Both the position numbers and the translations under genes were made by a program. A DNA stretch of 64,000 nucleotides from Turritopsis dohrnii (Eukaryota; Cnidaria; Hydrozoa; Anthoathecata; Oceaniidae), in NCBI GenBank assembly GCA_027922465.2, contig BQMF02000338.1:124001-188000 (forward strand), in the 5' to 3' direction. The stretch's first letter is position 1; each line of letters opens with the position of its first letter. Of this stretch, positions 46,393-57,220 are shown one piece after another. The notes beneath the pieces were generated by a model. It was given only the letters and a program-made list of their open reading frames with translations. It had not been told where the DNA came from and did no database searches.

Positions 46393-47036
46393 TTCTTTGA
46401 ACTTGTCAGATTGGAATCCTGATTGCTCGAATTGATAAGACCGAAAGGGCTATTGATAAATACGAAAATCATCCAAGTATTATCAGGATCAAGTCATCAC
46501 CATAGCATCCTTTGGGTGAGTTTCATCTAAAGGATGTTAGCAACGAGGCAGTTCAAAAATTAATGGCTTCATTGAACAGCAATAAGAAAACTGGTGGTCC
46601 AATTCCAACTAAAGCTCTTCAATTAGCGACAAACGTTGTAAGCCTCATAAATTCTGCTATTAAGAACGGCGTCAGCTTAAACTGAGTGAAATCATTCCGA
46701 TTCTTAAAAACGGGGAGAGCTTTAATGTTGAGAATTACAGACCTATTAGCATACTTCCTACTGTTTCAAAAATATTTGAAAAAGCTATAGCAGACCAACT
46801 CATATTTCCAACAAATCTTTTCTACACTACTTTGTGGTTTCCGGAAAAACCATAGCACCCAGCACGCGCTGTTCAAAATTATAAACTCATGGCAAAAAAG
46901 CTTGGATAACAGGGAAACAAGGGGGAACAATATTAATGGATCTGTCTAAAGCCTATCACTATTTGCCACACGACCTTCTGATTGCTAAATTAGCAGCATA
47001 CGGTGTTGATTCCATCTATAACTCTTAATTTAATAG

Positions 47037-47565
47037 TAGACAGGGAAAAAACCCCAAATAGGTAGCACTCTGCCTAACCGAAGATTTTATTGATGGAAGT
47101 TAGTCTGTGGTTCAAAGTATTTAAAATTTTGAATTGGGACTTTTTTCTAACAGCCTCGTTTTAAGAAATGATGACATCAGGATGTTTAGGTCAGACGAAA
47201 ATGAAAATCCTCAAGTTTTGGATCTTTTGGTCTCAATCGATAGATATTAACAAAAGAAGCAAAAAATAATAAAGAAACATGGGTCTGAAAATCAACAGGT
47301 CAGAAGTTATGAGCCTTCAAAGATTAGGTTGATGGCGTCACCAATTTCGCAATTTTAATCTTAGAGACGCTGTATCTCTAACATTTTTCATCCATTCCTC
47401 AAGTTTTTGTACTCTAAACAGATCAGAGTTAAATTCCAAACATTTCTATCACAAAATAAAGAGACAAAAATGACGTCATCACTCTTGAGGTTACGTGACG
47501 TCATTATTTTATTTGATATAAAATCACAAAATAACATCACAAAATGTTTGAAGTTTCCCTGTCTA
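47037..47565. mobile_element. 529-bp DNA element inserted in the LINE RT
   Basis: TAGACAGGGAAA at the left end and TTTCCCTGTCTA at the right are perfect inverted repeats. TAG lies on both sides (47034-47036; 47566-47568). Removing the element and one TAG restores an uninterrupted LINE reading frame across the join (leading into DDYLSNRKH). The element itself has no coding frame. It carries two TGACGTCA palindromes near 47472 and 47497. Superfamily not assigned. Confidence 0.8.
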
Positions 47566-48054
47566 TAGATGACTATCTATCAAATCGTAAGCACCGAGTA
47601 AAAATCGAAAACTATGTTAGTAGTTGGTTGGAGCTATTGATTGGACTCCCTCAAGGTTCTATATTAGGACCTTTACTTTTTAATATTTTTCTGAATGACA
47701 TTTTTTTATGTATCCAAGAGGCAAACATTTGCAACTTTGCTGATGATAATACTCTGTATGAGAGTGGAAAAACTCTTGAAGAAGTAGTCTCTGTCCTGAA
47801 AACATTCTCGATTGGTTTAAACTAAATTCCATGGCTGCGAATCCAGCAAAGTTTCAAATTATGTTTCTCGGGGATAAAAGTGACGACATAATTGCTTTTT
47901 GTGTTAATAAGATATGTTTAAAACCAGTTTCCAGTGCCAAACTTCTAGTGTTACTATTGACAAAATCCTGAGTTCATGTGGGAAATGTTTTCACCTAAAA
48001 TCACTAATTACGGTAGCAGCGTAAGCGAATACCGTATTAAAACACCCTTGGACT

Positions 48055-48055
48055 C

Positions 48056-48093
<38 letters not shown>
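48055..48093. repeat. CTA trinucleotide microsatellite
   Basis: About twelve consecutive CTA units, followed by CCGGCCGAAACGGCAG. In element A the equivalent place has GTAGGA/GTAG units, so the tract is part of the repeat family and varies in length. Confidence 0.9.
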
Positions 48094-48094
<1 letters not shown>

Positions 48095-49378
48095 CGGCCG
48101 AAACGGCAGTTTTTAGCCTACGATTTAGAGTATGCGAGTCCCCACTAAAAACTCAATATACATTCTAATGAACGAACGCAGCCTTTTGAATTTTCGAAGG
48201 TTTTCAATCACATACATTTAAAATACGTTTTCTTTGATATTTTATCACTTAATTGATGAAGGAATGGATATGAATCAAATAGGTCTACATAAAACTGGGA
48301 CTTTTAGTTACTTTTATGGTACTGAATCAATGAACTTTGGCACTTGAAAATAGATATGTTTTTCGTGTCAGTAAAGCACAGATCAGACTTTCTATTACTT
48401 TCTACGTTTGTTAGCTATCTGTTCTGTCTTTGAACATCTAGGTTTTCAAAAATCGAGTTAAAAAAAGGCAGTTATCTGTTTGAATTCATTTTCGGTTTCA
48501 AAAAATTATAATTCAAAACATACATTTTTTTTTCGAAGAAACGCGTGTTTTTTTTTCTACATAAGCTCTTATAAAAAAAAACGTACGTTATAAACAGCTC
48601 ATGCATGTATAATTCTTTTGTCTTCTAATAAATTAAATCGCTGGTGTGTTGCGATTAGACCCTATTTACACGAGTTAGTAATTGCCCCCGCAGCGAGCGT
48701 AAGCGAGCGAGGAGGCATAGTAGTTTCACGAGATAGGCGAATGTCAGTTTCCGATTTTGTTCTTCATCATCATCATCATCATCATCCTCCAACTTTCGTG
48801 TTGACGTTACACGGTGGAATACAATTATTAGCTGACTTAGCTTTTTTTTCCGTTTCAAAGCATGGTACTGTAAGTGGGAGACAGAATGTTTTTCTCTTTC
48901 CTAATTTATTATTATATTATACTATGTTATTTAGGAAGATCGTATGCTAAAATTGCTTAGACATTTTCGTGTTACTTTTGTGTTGTTTTAGTGAAGTGAG
49001 CGACAAGGATTTTGAAGCCCAGCTTGATATCCGAAATTTTGCCAACCATACCAGGGGCGGATCCAGGGTTAGGCAACTTAGGCAAATGCCTAACCCAAAA
49101 TCAGTTAAATAATGTTTTTCATAAAATTGTATGAAAAAGGTATTGTATTACTACAATAATCAGAAAATAATCGAAAATATCAAGATTCCCGCATCCAATC
49201 CGCCCGATCCTTTCTTTCCCAAAGGATTATTATTCTCCCGGCGAGGCGCGGCGCGCGCCATGATGTTAAAAATTGATGTTTTTTACAGCTTGAGTTTATG
49301 GTAGTGATCTCTGCCCCGAGAACGCCTTCTCATAGTCACATTGACAACACAGACTAGTGCCTAACGCTCACCTTAGGC

Positions 49379-49545
49379 GAAGAAAATTTGCCTAAGGAGC
49401 CCCGGGTTTACACACTTTAATGAATGAACTGGAAGAAAATTTGCCTAAGGAGCCATGGGTTTACACACTTTAAATGAATGAACCAGAAGAAAATTTGCCT
49501 AAGGTACAACCATGGGTTTACACACTTTATTGAATGAATGGTCAC
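49379..49545 (+). repeat. Three tandem copies of a 52-57 bp unit inside element D
   Basis: Each unit reads GAAGAAAATTTGCCTAAGG, then a variable short stretch, then GGGTTTACACACTTTA and ATGAATGAA. Starts are near 49379, 49432 and 49487. Non-coding. Confidence 0.85.
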
Positions 49546-50320
49546 CAAATCTGCACAAAACGACCGTGGGGACCTTCGAATTAGACCCAGTTCAACATGG
49601 ATTCGCTAGAAAACATGTTGCAGCTTTTGATAGCAATATAATGAAGTATTAATTAGGAAATTTTGAATTCACTTAATACATCTGTTGAAAACTGACTTCA
49701 AAATCTAGGAAAAGCATTTTTTTTCGAGTTATGTCTCTTTGCGAAGTGAAAACATTGTGGCTGCTTTAAAGCAAGTGTTTTATTATTTTATGTAATATAA
49801 ATGATTAGCATGGATTATTAGCACCATAATTCGTTGACAGTTAATTATTAGCTCAGCTATGTATAATAAGTTTGTTTGTGTCAACTGAACCGAAGCCTAT
49901 TCTTTATTGATTAATGATGTATATAAATATTTTTGGTATCTGTTTCTGTTAACCAAAAATGCATCTGTAAATGTTATGGAGTTACGTTTGAATGACTGAG
50001 TTTATAATACACAAAGTCATTGTTATTTTTCTGAGTTGTTTTGCGTAGGCAGCTGCATGGTTTTTTTAGCACCAGTATCTCTACCTGGTAACTTATTTGT
50101 ACAGTTCAGTATAATTTTTCTTGGTTCGAGATGACTGTCTGGTTTTGAATTAAAGAACTTTAAAAGGATCCTGTGTCTAAAATGATATGAACCAATATGA
50201 TAGAGATCAAAAAGCCTCTTGTTAGTATTACTTACTTCCAGTTTCTGAGATATATATGTATATCTAATTTTCGAAATCTTACATTCACTTTATGAAATGC
50301 ATATTTTATGATGTATATAA

Positions 50321-50485
50321 CAGTGGTGGATCTAGAGGTATGTCGAAATTTGTGTAGGAGAGCATTAACATAATTTGTGAATTCAATTTATATTACCAAT
50401 GGGATTATTTGGACGCTTTTCTTTTATGGTTAGATTGCTAACACTCTCCTACACAAATTTCGACATACCTCTAGATCCGCCACTG
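50321..50485. mobile_element. Element E: 165-bp hairpin MITE, TATAA target duplication
   Basis: The arms CAGTGGTGGATCTAGAGGTA.. and their reverse complement at the right (..TACCTCTAGATCCGCCACTG) are about 42 bp long with one mismatch. TATAA lies on both sides (50316-50320; 50486-50490). The core is shared with 38534-38646. Confidence 0.88.
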
Positions 50486-52326
50486 TATAATAAGATAGTG
50501 TATAGGTTAAACTTCTCATCGCAAGTTATCATTAATACTATAATATCTTTTTAATTTACTATAGAGAGAAAGGGCGTGAGTGATAAGAAAATGAAGTTAT
50601 AATATATTGAGAGTTTATACACATAAACAAAGAATAAAAATCTTATTCTTATACATAATTATACATCTTTTGAAAAAAGTAATTACATAATGTTTTAGTT
50701 TGACTTCTTGTTTCCTATGCTACATTAAATTCTGGAAAAAATGTTGTAGCTCTTATTTAAAAGGAAGCAGTACATAATTTATCTGTTGTTGTGTAGTTTT
50801 ATATATAGGTTCTTGGACTTGTCTCAGGATTTCTGGAAACACCATCTTTTACTATATTGTGGTTGACATTAATTATTTAACCATGGATCTTTTTTAGAGT
50901 AGGGTATACTATTTGATTTGATGAACGCCTAGTGCAAAAATCTGTTTTTATTTTGCTGCCGGATAATGATAAGGAGCTTGTCTGTAACTTTGATTTTGGT
51001 CATTTTACTCTATTTCTTAACATAATTTCTTTTCTTTTCTTTCTATCTGACCATCTTGACCAGTACATAGATGAAATATCATGTATTTATCTGAGTGCTC
51101 CAACCTATCATGGTATAGGTGATAGAAAATTTATTTATTTGATTCATTACAAGTATGTTTTCATTTGATGGATTCTTCCTGTTCATGTACAAGCAATCAA
51201 GAAAATGAAGAAGATAACAGATGAATTTATTGGTTATTTACTTAACCTCCAATCTGGCAGAAAATATTATTTTGGCCTACATAAAGTAGTTCAATACATT
51301 CCATTCATACTCAATTAGTTTTCTTTTGTTTATTTCCCTTATTCCATTAGTGCAACAATACAGGCTTGCATTATAACACTCCTTACGTTAGGACGAATGA
51401 ATTCGAGTTTATATTTTTTACATTTCGAAAAGTATGTATTAGATTGGGCGTAAACTGGCGTAAATTTCATCGATTGCGCCCTTATGTGTGTTTGGCAAAA
51501 AAAATTTGCCTAACCCTTAAAAAATCCTAGATCCGCCCCTGCATACATTTTATTTTTGTATATATTTTAACTCTAAATTTTTCTTTCAATAATTTTGTTT
51601 AATGCACTGATTTTTGGCGGATTTTTTGGATTTCTGTGTATACAAGAAAGCCATGTTACAAATTTTCGTTCTTCTTGTTTTTCTTCTTTGACTGTCTTCC
51701 AAACCTAGTGTGGTCATGATCAATATAACCTATATATATATTTTTCTTGGTTTTTTTTATGTAAACTTTGGCTATTTTTTGTTTTAAATCAAAGTTTGAA
51801 ACGCAATGGATTTTTCGCTTTAATTTTTTTTTTTTTGAAAAAGTTTTTTTTTTTTGGCTCTTACAGAATGTTTTTAACAAATCTTATTTTAATTATAAAA
51901 ATTATAAAATATGTATCCATGGTTTCAATTCACACATTTCTCTTGTTTGTAGCAAATACTTTCTAATATTACTTGTTAAGCCTTATTTACACTTTTTGAA
52001 AGATATATTAGCATCAGTATAACTTAGACCTAAGAGATAACAAAAAGTAACAAAGTTTTGTGCATATTTTCGTCTGTTTAAGTGTAGATCTATTTGGTTT
52101 GCATATTGCAAGTTGGTTTTGAAATGCCAAAGACTGAGTTTGTCGAAATATTTAAGCATGTAACTTTGCCTCATATCAGGTCCCAAATCAACCCAAACAT
52201 TTTTTTTTCGGCCAAAAACTTGTTTTCGTTTCCGCTGTTAATGTATAGCTTGCTGTCTGTATAAATGAGAATGCTTGAGCGCGGGGGCATTTTTAGCTAA
52301 AGCTACGTGCTAGTTTTAAACATTAT

Positions 52327-53357
52327 TGCCCCCGCAGCGAGCGTAAGCGAGCGAGGAAGCATAGTAGTTTCACGAGATAGGCGAAAGTCAGTTTTCGATT
52401 TTGTTCATCATCTTCATCATCATCCTCCAACTTTCATGTTGACGTTACACGGTGGTATACAATTATTAGCTGACTTTGCTTTTTTTTCCATGTCAAAGCA
52501 TGACACCGTAGGTGGGAGACAGAATGTTTATTTTCCTAATTTATTATTGCATTATACTATGTTATTTAGGAAGTTCGTATGCTAAAATTGCTTAGACATT
52601 TTTCATATTACTTTTGTGTTGTTTTTGTGAAGTGAACGACAAGGATTTTAAAGCACAGCTTCAAATCTGGAATTTTGTCCACCATTTTTGTATATGTTTT
52701 AGCTCTAAATCTTTCATTCAATAAATTTTATTCAATGCACTGGTTTTTGGCGGATCTTGCCTTAAAAAGATTTTAATTGGAGAAAGAAAGAAAAGTGACC
52801 AATTTTTTGAGTGGGATGACTGAAGATTTTAATTGGATTTCTGTGTATGCAAGAAAGCCTACAAATTGTCGTTCGTGTTTTTCTTCTTTCTGTCCTCCAA
52901 AGATCTTGATCAATAAAACATTTTTATATTTTTTTCTTGTTTTTTTTTTTTATAAACTTTGGCTATTTTTTGTTTCGAATCAAAGTTTGAAACGCAGATT
53001 TCTAAGGATTTTTCGCTTTAATTTTTTTTTTTGAAAAAGTTTTTTTTTCTTTTGGCTCTTACAGAATTTCTTTAAAAAATCTTAATCTTATTTTGAGTAT
53101 AAAAATACGTATCCATGGTTTTAGTTCACACATTTCTTTTGTTTGTAGCAAATACTTTCTGATATTACTTGTTAAGCCTTATTTACACTTTTTGAAAGGT
53201 ATATTAGCATCAGTGTGACATAGGACTAAGAGATAACAAAAAGTGACAAGACTTTGTTTGTTTTTGTTTCTGTTGTATAGGCTTGCAATGTATAGCTTGC
53301 TGCGTGTAAAAATTGGAATGCTTGAGCGCGGGGGCATTTTTAGCTAAAGCTACATGC
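52327..53357. repeat. Element C, copy 2
   Basis: Tandem partner of copy 1, separated by 16 bp (52311-52326). Same start (TGCCCCCGCAGCGAG) and end (TAGCTAAAGCTACATG then CTAG). It lacks element D and instead has a 68-bp insertion near 52765-52832 bounded by AGATTTTAATTGGA repeats. Short open frames in both copies are not conserved and are not genes. Confidence 0.78.
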
Positions 53358-53826
53358 TAGTAATATCGTTTATGCCTGTTTTCCACCAGTAAGATATCTC
53401 AAGAAATAACGTTTACAGAACGTTTAAGAACTTTAAGTAAAATTTTAAATTTAAAAGTATTCTTGTGGCAAGTACTTTTGCTGCTACCGTTTTGCGCCAT
53501 CTGGCTCTTGTTATAATTTAAGATCAGGTAAAAGCCTCAAACTATGCCCCGTGAATTCCATCCGAAATGGTATGAAATCATTATGTTTCTGAGGTAGTCT
53601 GCTCTGGAACACCTTCCCTAGTGACATCAAATCTTCAAACTCTCTCGTCGAAGTTCGTAGAAAAATCAAACACCGGAATGGAGATACTTGCACCTGCAAA
53701 GTCTGTTGCCAATTCTAAATTTCAATACGTGTTTATTTACTTAATTTACTTTGTTACTTCAAAATTGTAACTTTTAAGTTGGTTTTTATTAGTTTTTCCA
53801 ACTATTGCGCTAGCCCTTCTCTTCGG

Positions 53827-55128
53827 GCTCCATAGCTGTAGAATGTTTGTCCTTAGTGGTCTTCGTCACTGTTGACCACAAGCCGCGCTTTGGAGAAGAG
53901 TCTTTCAATTTCGTGAAAAGACCCTCTTGTACAAATTTAAAGTTATTCATATTCCTGGTGAGAAGAATCCAGCATCCGACGCAACATCGCGAATGAAACC
54001 CATTGCCTACATCGAAGAACGCATTGTCCTAGAACCACCGGGGGATACAATCCGTTTCGACACAATCCGTAAGCACGCACAAAATGATCAAAACGACTGT
54101 CACTTATGTCACCTGATTGAAGAAGGATTCCCAACGAACAAGGAATCCGTCCCGCTAAACTTGCTCACATTCTGGCCCTTACGTGAACGCTTATACACCA
54201 GCAACGACATGATCTTCACCAAGGGGATACCGCTAATCCCTAAATCCCTTCGAACACGTCTGCTGGATGAACACCATATCGGTCATCAAGAAGTATTGTC
54301 CATGAAAAGTAATGCTAGACAACGATTTGTCTGGCCAGGTATGCACTCTGACATTCAAACTGCCAGAGATGTACTGAAATCGCTCCGTCGCAACCGAAAG
54401 AGTCTCTTGAAAGGCCACTCCAACCATGGTATCCTTTTCAGTTAGCTGTTACGCAGACCGTTTTTCTGGATGGACCGAAGTCGCCTGTTTACAGACCTCC
54501 TCGAATGCATCAACTCTTCAAAGCATCCTCCGCCGATACTTCAGCACGTTTGGCGTCCCAGAAGAAATTTCGTCCGACGAACGCCCACCGTATGAATCCC
54601 ACGATTTAAACACCTTCCTTAAAAACTGGGGAATACACCATCGGCTTTCATCAGCATACATACCAGAGAGCAACGGAAGGGCCGAAATTGCTGTGAAAAC
54701 CCTGAAACACATTCTACTGGATATCGGAGCAGTCGCAAAAGCCCTTCTACTCCACAGGAACACACCTGCACCAGATATGGGAGTATCTCCCGCCGAGTTA
54801 CTCTTTGGTCGAAACATTGCTGATCACCTCCCACATCCAATTTCATTTCGAAGAGAATGGTCCGATCTAACCGACGCTCGTGAGAAGACACACGCTCGTC
54901 GATTCGAACTATCAACAAAGGAGCACAGACAGGTCCTTCAACCACTACAAGTTGGTGATTCTGTTGCTGTCCAGAACCAACACGACAATCATCCATATAG
55001 ATGGGAGAAGACTCTGGTTCCATTATAGAGACTCTCTCACACAGACAGTATAGGGTTAGAATTGATGGAAGTCGTAGAATTACCCTTCAAAATCGTCGTT
55101 TCATTCGTAAGGTGCCGCACTAATGTGC
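53827..55128 (+). pseudogene. Ty3/gypsy pol fragment: RNase H end to integrase
   Basis: Related to the pol of the 20-26 kb element but clearly diverged. It starts within RNase H (LHSCRMFVLSGL near 53830), continues with YKFKVIHIPGEKN and DATSRM, and has an integrase zinc domain near 54280. The integrase core (DRFSGWTEV, FGVPEEIS, NGRAEIAVK with the catalytic Glu) is largely open in 54426-55028. The zinc-domain region after SMKSNAR and the first-Asp region are damaged by deletion, and SDGG reads SDER. It has no gag, protease or RT. Confidence 0.8.
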
Positions 55129-55200
55129 CAAGAATGATACACCGACAATTCCGGACTTATTTGACAATTTGACGGTCAACTCGTGAGAGAAAGTTACCGT

Positions 55201-55410
55201 CGAAATACAAAGATTTTATTTTAACTTAGGATTAAAAAAAAAGGAAGTAGGAAGGGACGTGTATATGTATCCCGATTATATCCGTTTATGTTATCCCGAT
55301 AGTTAACCCGTTTTGTATTATACCTTAAGACTGAAATACATTATTGGAGAATATTAGACTATGTGTTATCTTGTTCTGTTATATATCATCTATAGTTATG
55401 TTGTTCTTTA
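55201..55410 (+). repeat. Possible polypurine tract and 3' LTR of the 54-kb gypsy fragment
   Basis: AAAAAAAAAGGAAGTAGGAA near 55228 looks like a polypurine tract. It is followed by TGTATATGTATCCCG (55261), which resembles the LTR start of the other element. The end, near CTTTACA at about 55410, is a guess because no second LTR is in the window. Confidence 0.4.
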
Positions 55411-55523
55411 CATCGAAACATTCAATATATATATATATTAGTAAACATATGTGAACGATTTTTATCCATGTTTCGATCTTACTGTGCATGAATATATTTT
55501 TGAAAAAGCTCAATTGATTCAGA

Positions 55524-56304
55524 ATGACTATACTGAACTGCCCAATTCCTGGCTGTGGATTCAGCACAGATGATGTAGATGTTGTTGGAGCGGCTGCCAT
55601 ACTGAACCTCCACTCCCACGTCCATAACACACCACCAGTGCCTTTTGATGCCACAGCCACCGCTCCAGGGGCCCTTAATTAAGATCAAACAAAACTCAAC
55701 AACTGAAGAATGGAATGCGTTCCTACGAAGATGGGATACATTTTGGGCTGGCTCCTTGATTCCCAAGAACAAGAACAGAGGTTTCACATAAAAGCACGTT
55801 CCCCATTACCAGATGCATTTGATCGCTCAAAGACTGCAGCTTGTGCGGATTGTGGCAGAACATTCAACCTGTTCACCAAAAAGGCTCGTGGATAGAACCG
55901 TAGGCCACACAATCGCTGTGAAATTTGTTGCAAAAAGCACAGATTCCCTCTGAAACACACTGGCGAAGCAAACTCCATCGCACTGTCATCTAGTGAAGAG
56001 CTTTCGAGTGACGGAGGTCCTGAATTTGTATCTGATGCAACGACTGCCTTCTTGTGTCACTGGATGGTCAGTCATAGGATATCCTCCGCCTACTACCCTC
56101 AAACTAATGGACGAGCGGAGGTTGCAGTAAAGTCAGCCAAGTGCCTCTTACTATCAAACACTGGGACGTCCGGCGCTCTTGATACTGATCGCTTTCTTTG
56201 TTCCATGCTTCAACTTCGCAACACTCCGAATCCTGATTGCAACATTTCACCCTCCCAGATAGTCTTTGTTCAGCAATACCAATATCCGTCCCGCTTGTGT
56301 TGTA
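55524..56304 (+). pseudogene. Gag fused to integrase: deletion derivative of a Mag-like gypsy element
   Basis: The gag N-terminus is CPIPGCGFSTDD with a following LHSHVH cluster, then WNAFLRRWDTFWAGSLIPKN in a shifted frame near 55710. Then comes a cysteine cluster CADCGRTFNLFTKKARG..CEICC interrupted by TAG. From about 55985 the sequence is integrase core: SSDGGPEFVSD with the second Asp, and YYPQTNGRAEVAVK with the catalytic Glu. Protease, RT, RNase H and the front of integrase are missing, so a large internal deletion joined gag to integrase. It ends at the first Helitron-like unit. Confidence 0.75.
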
Positions 56305-56537
56305 TCTTCTTATTATACTAATCCGCAATCGTGCATCCCACTTTTATTTTAGAGAGTGTTGTGTTTTTGTTTTTTTAATGGTCAAAATCTTCTTAATCGT
56401 GGTCATATAGCGGCAGTCCGGCCAGTGAAGAAACTCTTCCACTGCAATCCAACGATCATTTGTTTTGACACGTGATCGTCTTTTCGCCGTTTTCACTGGT
56501 TGCCGAAATCGGAAAAACTATAGCGACAATGTTCGTT

Positions 56538-57085
56538 GATAAGAAATCCATTTTCATTAATCGTTTGACGAACGAACAGGTCTGTACGAAGGTATTATTA
56601 TAAAACGTTTATTGTTTAACTTTTTGCTTTTCTTTTGTTGTTTTTCTATTTTAGATTAATAAAAGAACGTAAGTAAATGTATTGACGTATTATTTATGTA
56701 TGTATTATGTAAAATCATACTGAAATGTTTTTTATGTGGAAAACGAAAACGAACGAGTATACATCCAGCACATGTTTCAACGTTTTACCTTGTTTTAGTT
56801 TTCGTTTACTTTGTTTTAGTTATCAGATGTGGCTATATAGAAGAAAGTGCAGTGAAGAAATGCAGAAAAAATCAATTTTCATTAATCGTTTGACGAACGA
56901 ACAACAGGTCTGTACGTGAAGGTATTATTATAAAACGTTTATTGCTTAACTTTTACTGCTATTATTCTATTTTAGATTAATAAAAGAACAGGTAAGTTAT
57001 GTATGTATTTAAATGTTTGTTTACGTTTTAGTTATTATGGTTATTATACAGAAGAAAGTGCAGTGAAGAAATCCAGAAAAAAATG
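56538..57085 (+). repeat. Tandem duplication with exon-like segments in unit 0
   Basis: GGTATTATTATAAAACGTTT recurs at 56590 and 56920. TTCATTAATCGTTTGACGAA precedes both, and TTTTAGATTAATAAAAGAAC follows both. The blocks ending in TTTTAG and followed by GTAAGT look like tiny exons; one reads KKSIFINRLTNEQ. Origin unknown. Confidence 0.55.
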
Positions 57086-57220
57086 ATGTTCCTTTACACA
57101 GTAACGAATGGTTTTCATTTTAATTTAGTTTTGAAAGATTAATTAATTGAGTTTTGAAAAGATATATGAGTCAAAATAATTCTATCATTTAGTTATGTAT
57201 CTTCGCTGGATGAAAACTGG

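Larger units (their letters stand above)
49052..51541. mobile_element. Element D: 2.5-kb CAGGGGCGGATC element with CATAC target duplication
   Basis: CAGGGGCGGATCCAGG and CCTAGATCCGCCCCTG are inverted ends, extended inside by GTTAGGCAA/TTGCCTAAC. CATAC flanks both sides (49047-49051; 51542-51546). Copy 2 of element C lacks the insertion, giving an empty-site comparison. CAGGGGCGGATC ends are typical of hAT-type elements, although those usually make 8-bp duplications. No transposase frame is visible. Confidence 0.85.
48683..52310. repeat. Element C, copy 1 (interrupted by element D)
   Basis: Starts TGCCCCCGCAGCGAGCGTAA and ends GCGCGGGGGCATTTTTAGCT..GCTACGTGC followed by TAG. Without the 2.5-kb insertion it is about 1.1 kb and about 85 percent like copy 2. 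It includes an ATC tract (48767-48787). TAGTAAT precedes it (48676-48682) and also follows copy 2 (53358-53364). The 3' end has a TAGCTAAAGCTA hairpin and CTAG-T, as in Helitrons, but the 5' end does not start TC. Confidence 0.75.
48010..53512. mobile_element. Element B: 5.5-kb composite repeat inside the LINE
   Basis: The outer parts match element A (29733-30460) in the opposite orientation: ACGGTAGCAGCGTAAGCGAA at 48010 and GCTGCTACCGTTTTGCGCCA through CTTGTT at 53480-53512. A CTA trinucleotide tract (about 48055-48093) lies beside CGGCCGAAACGGCAG. The excess over A's 0.7 kb is accounted for by two tandem copies of element C. LINE C-terminal coding resumes within a few bases after 53512. 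Confidence 0.75.
45641..53815 (+). mobile_element. Second LINE, plus strand, interrupted by nested insertions
   Basis: Blocks occur in order on the plus strand. Endonuclease: MIIGDSNTKPD near 45658, CIDLILSNRKHS, GISDYHHLIY near 45850. A linker ORF is at 45967-46392. RT start: LNSNKKTGGPIPTKAL near 46575 and MDLSKAYHYLPHDLL near 46940. RT core with GLPQGSILGPLLFNIF and catalytic FADD lies at 47544-47825. The C-terminal end LRSGKSLKLCPVNSIRNGMK then SLLWNTFPSDIKSSNSL lies at about 53516-53640, ending CTCKVC. The 529-bp and 5.5-kb insertions listed below split it. About 150 residues expected before the C-terminal block are missing. Frameshifts and stops show it is dead. Confidence 0.75.

Noticed and set aside
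48618..52585. Similar 110- and 92-codon frames (both with SVSERG and LTLHGGIQLLADF-type words) as a small gene family
   Set aside because: They are the same stretch of the two element C copies. The frames contain the ATC microsatellite and have indels, and nothing suggests coding selection.
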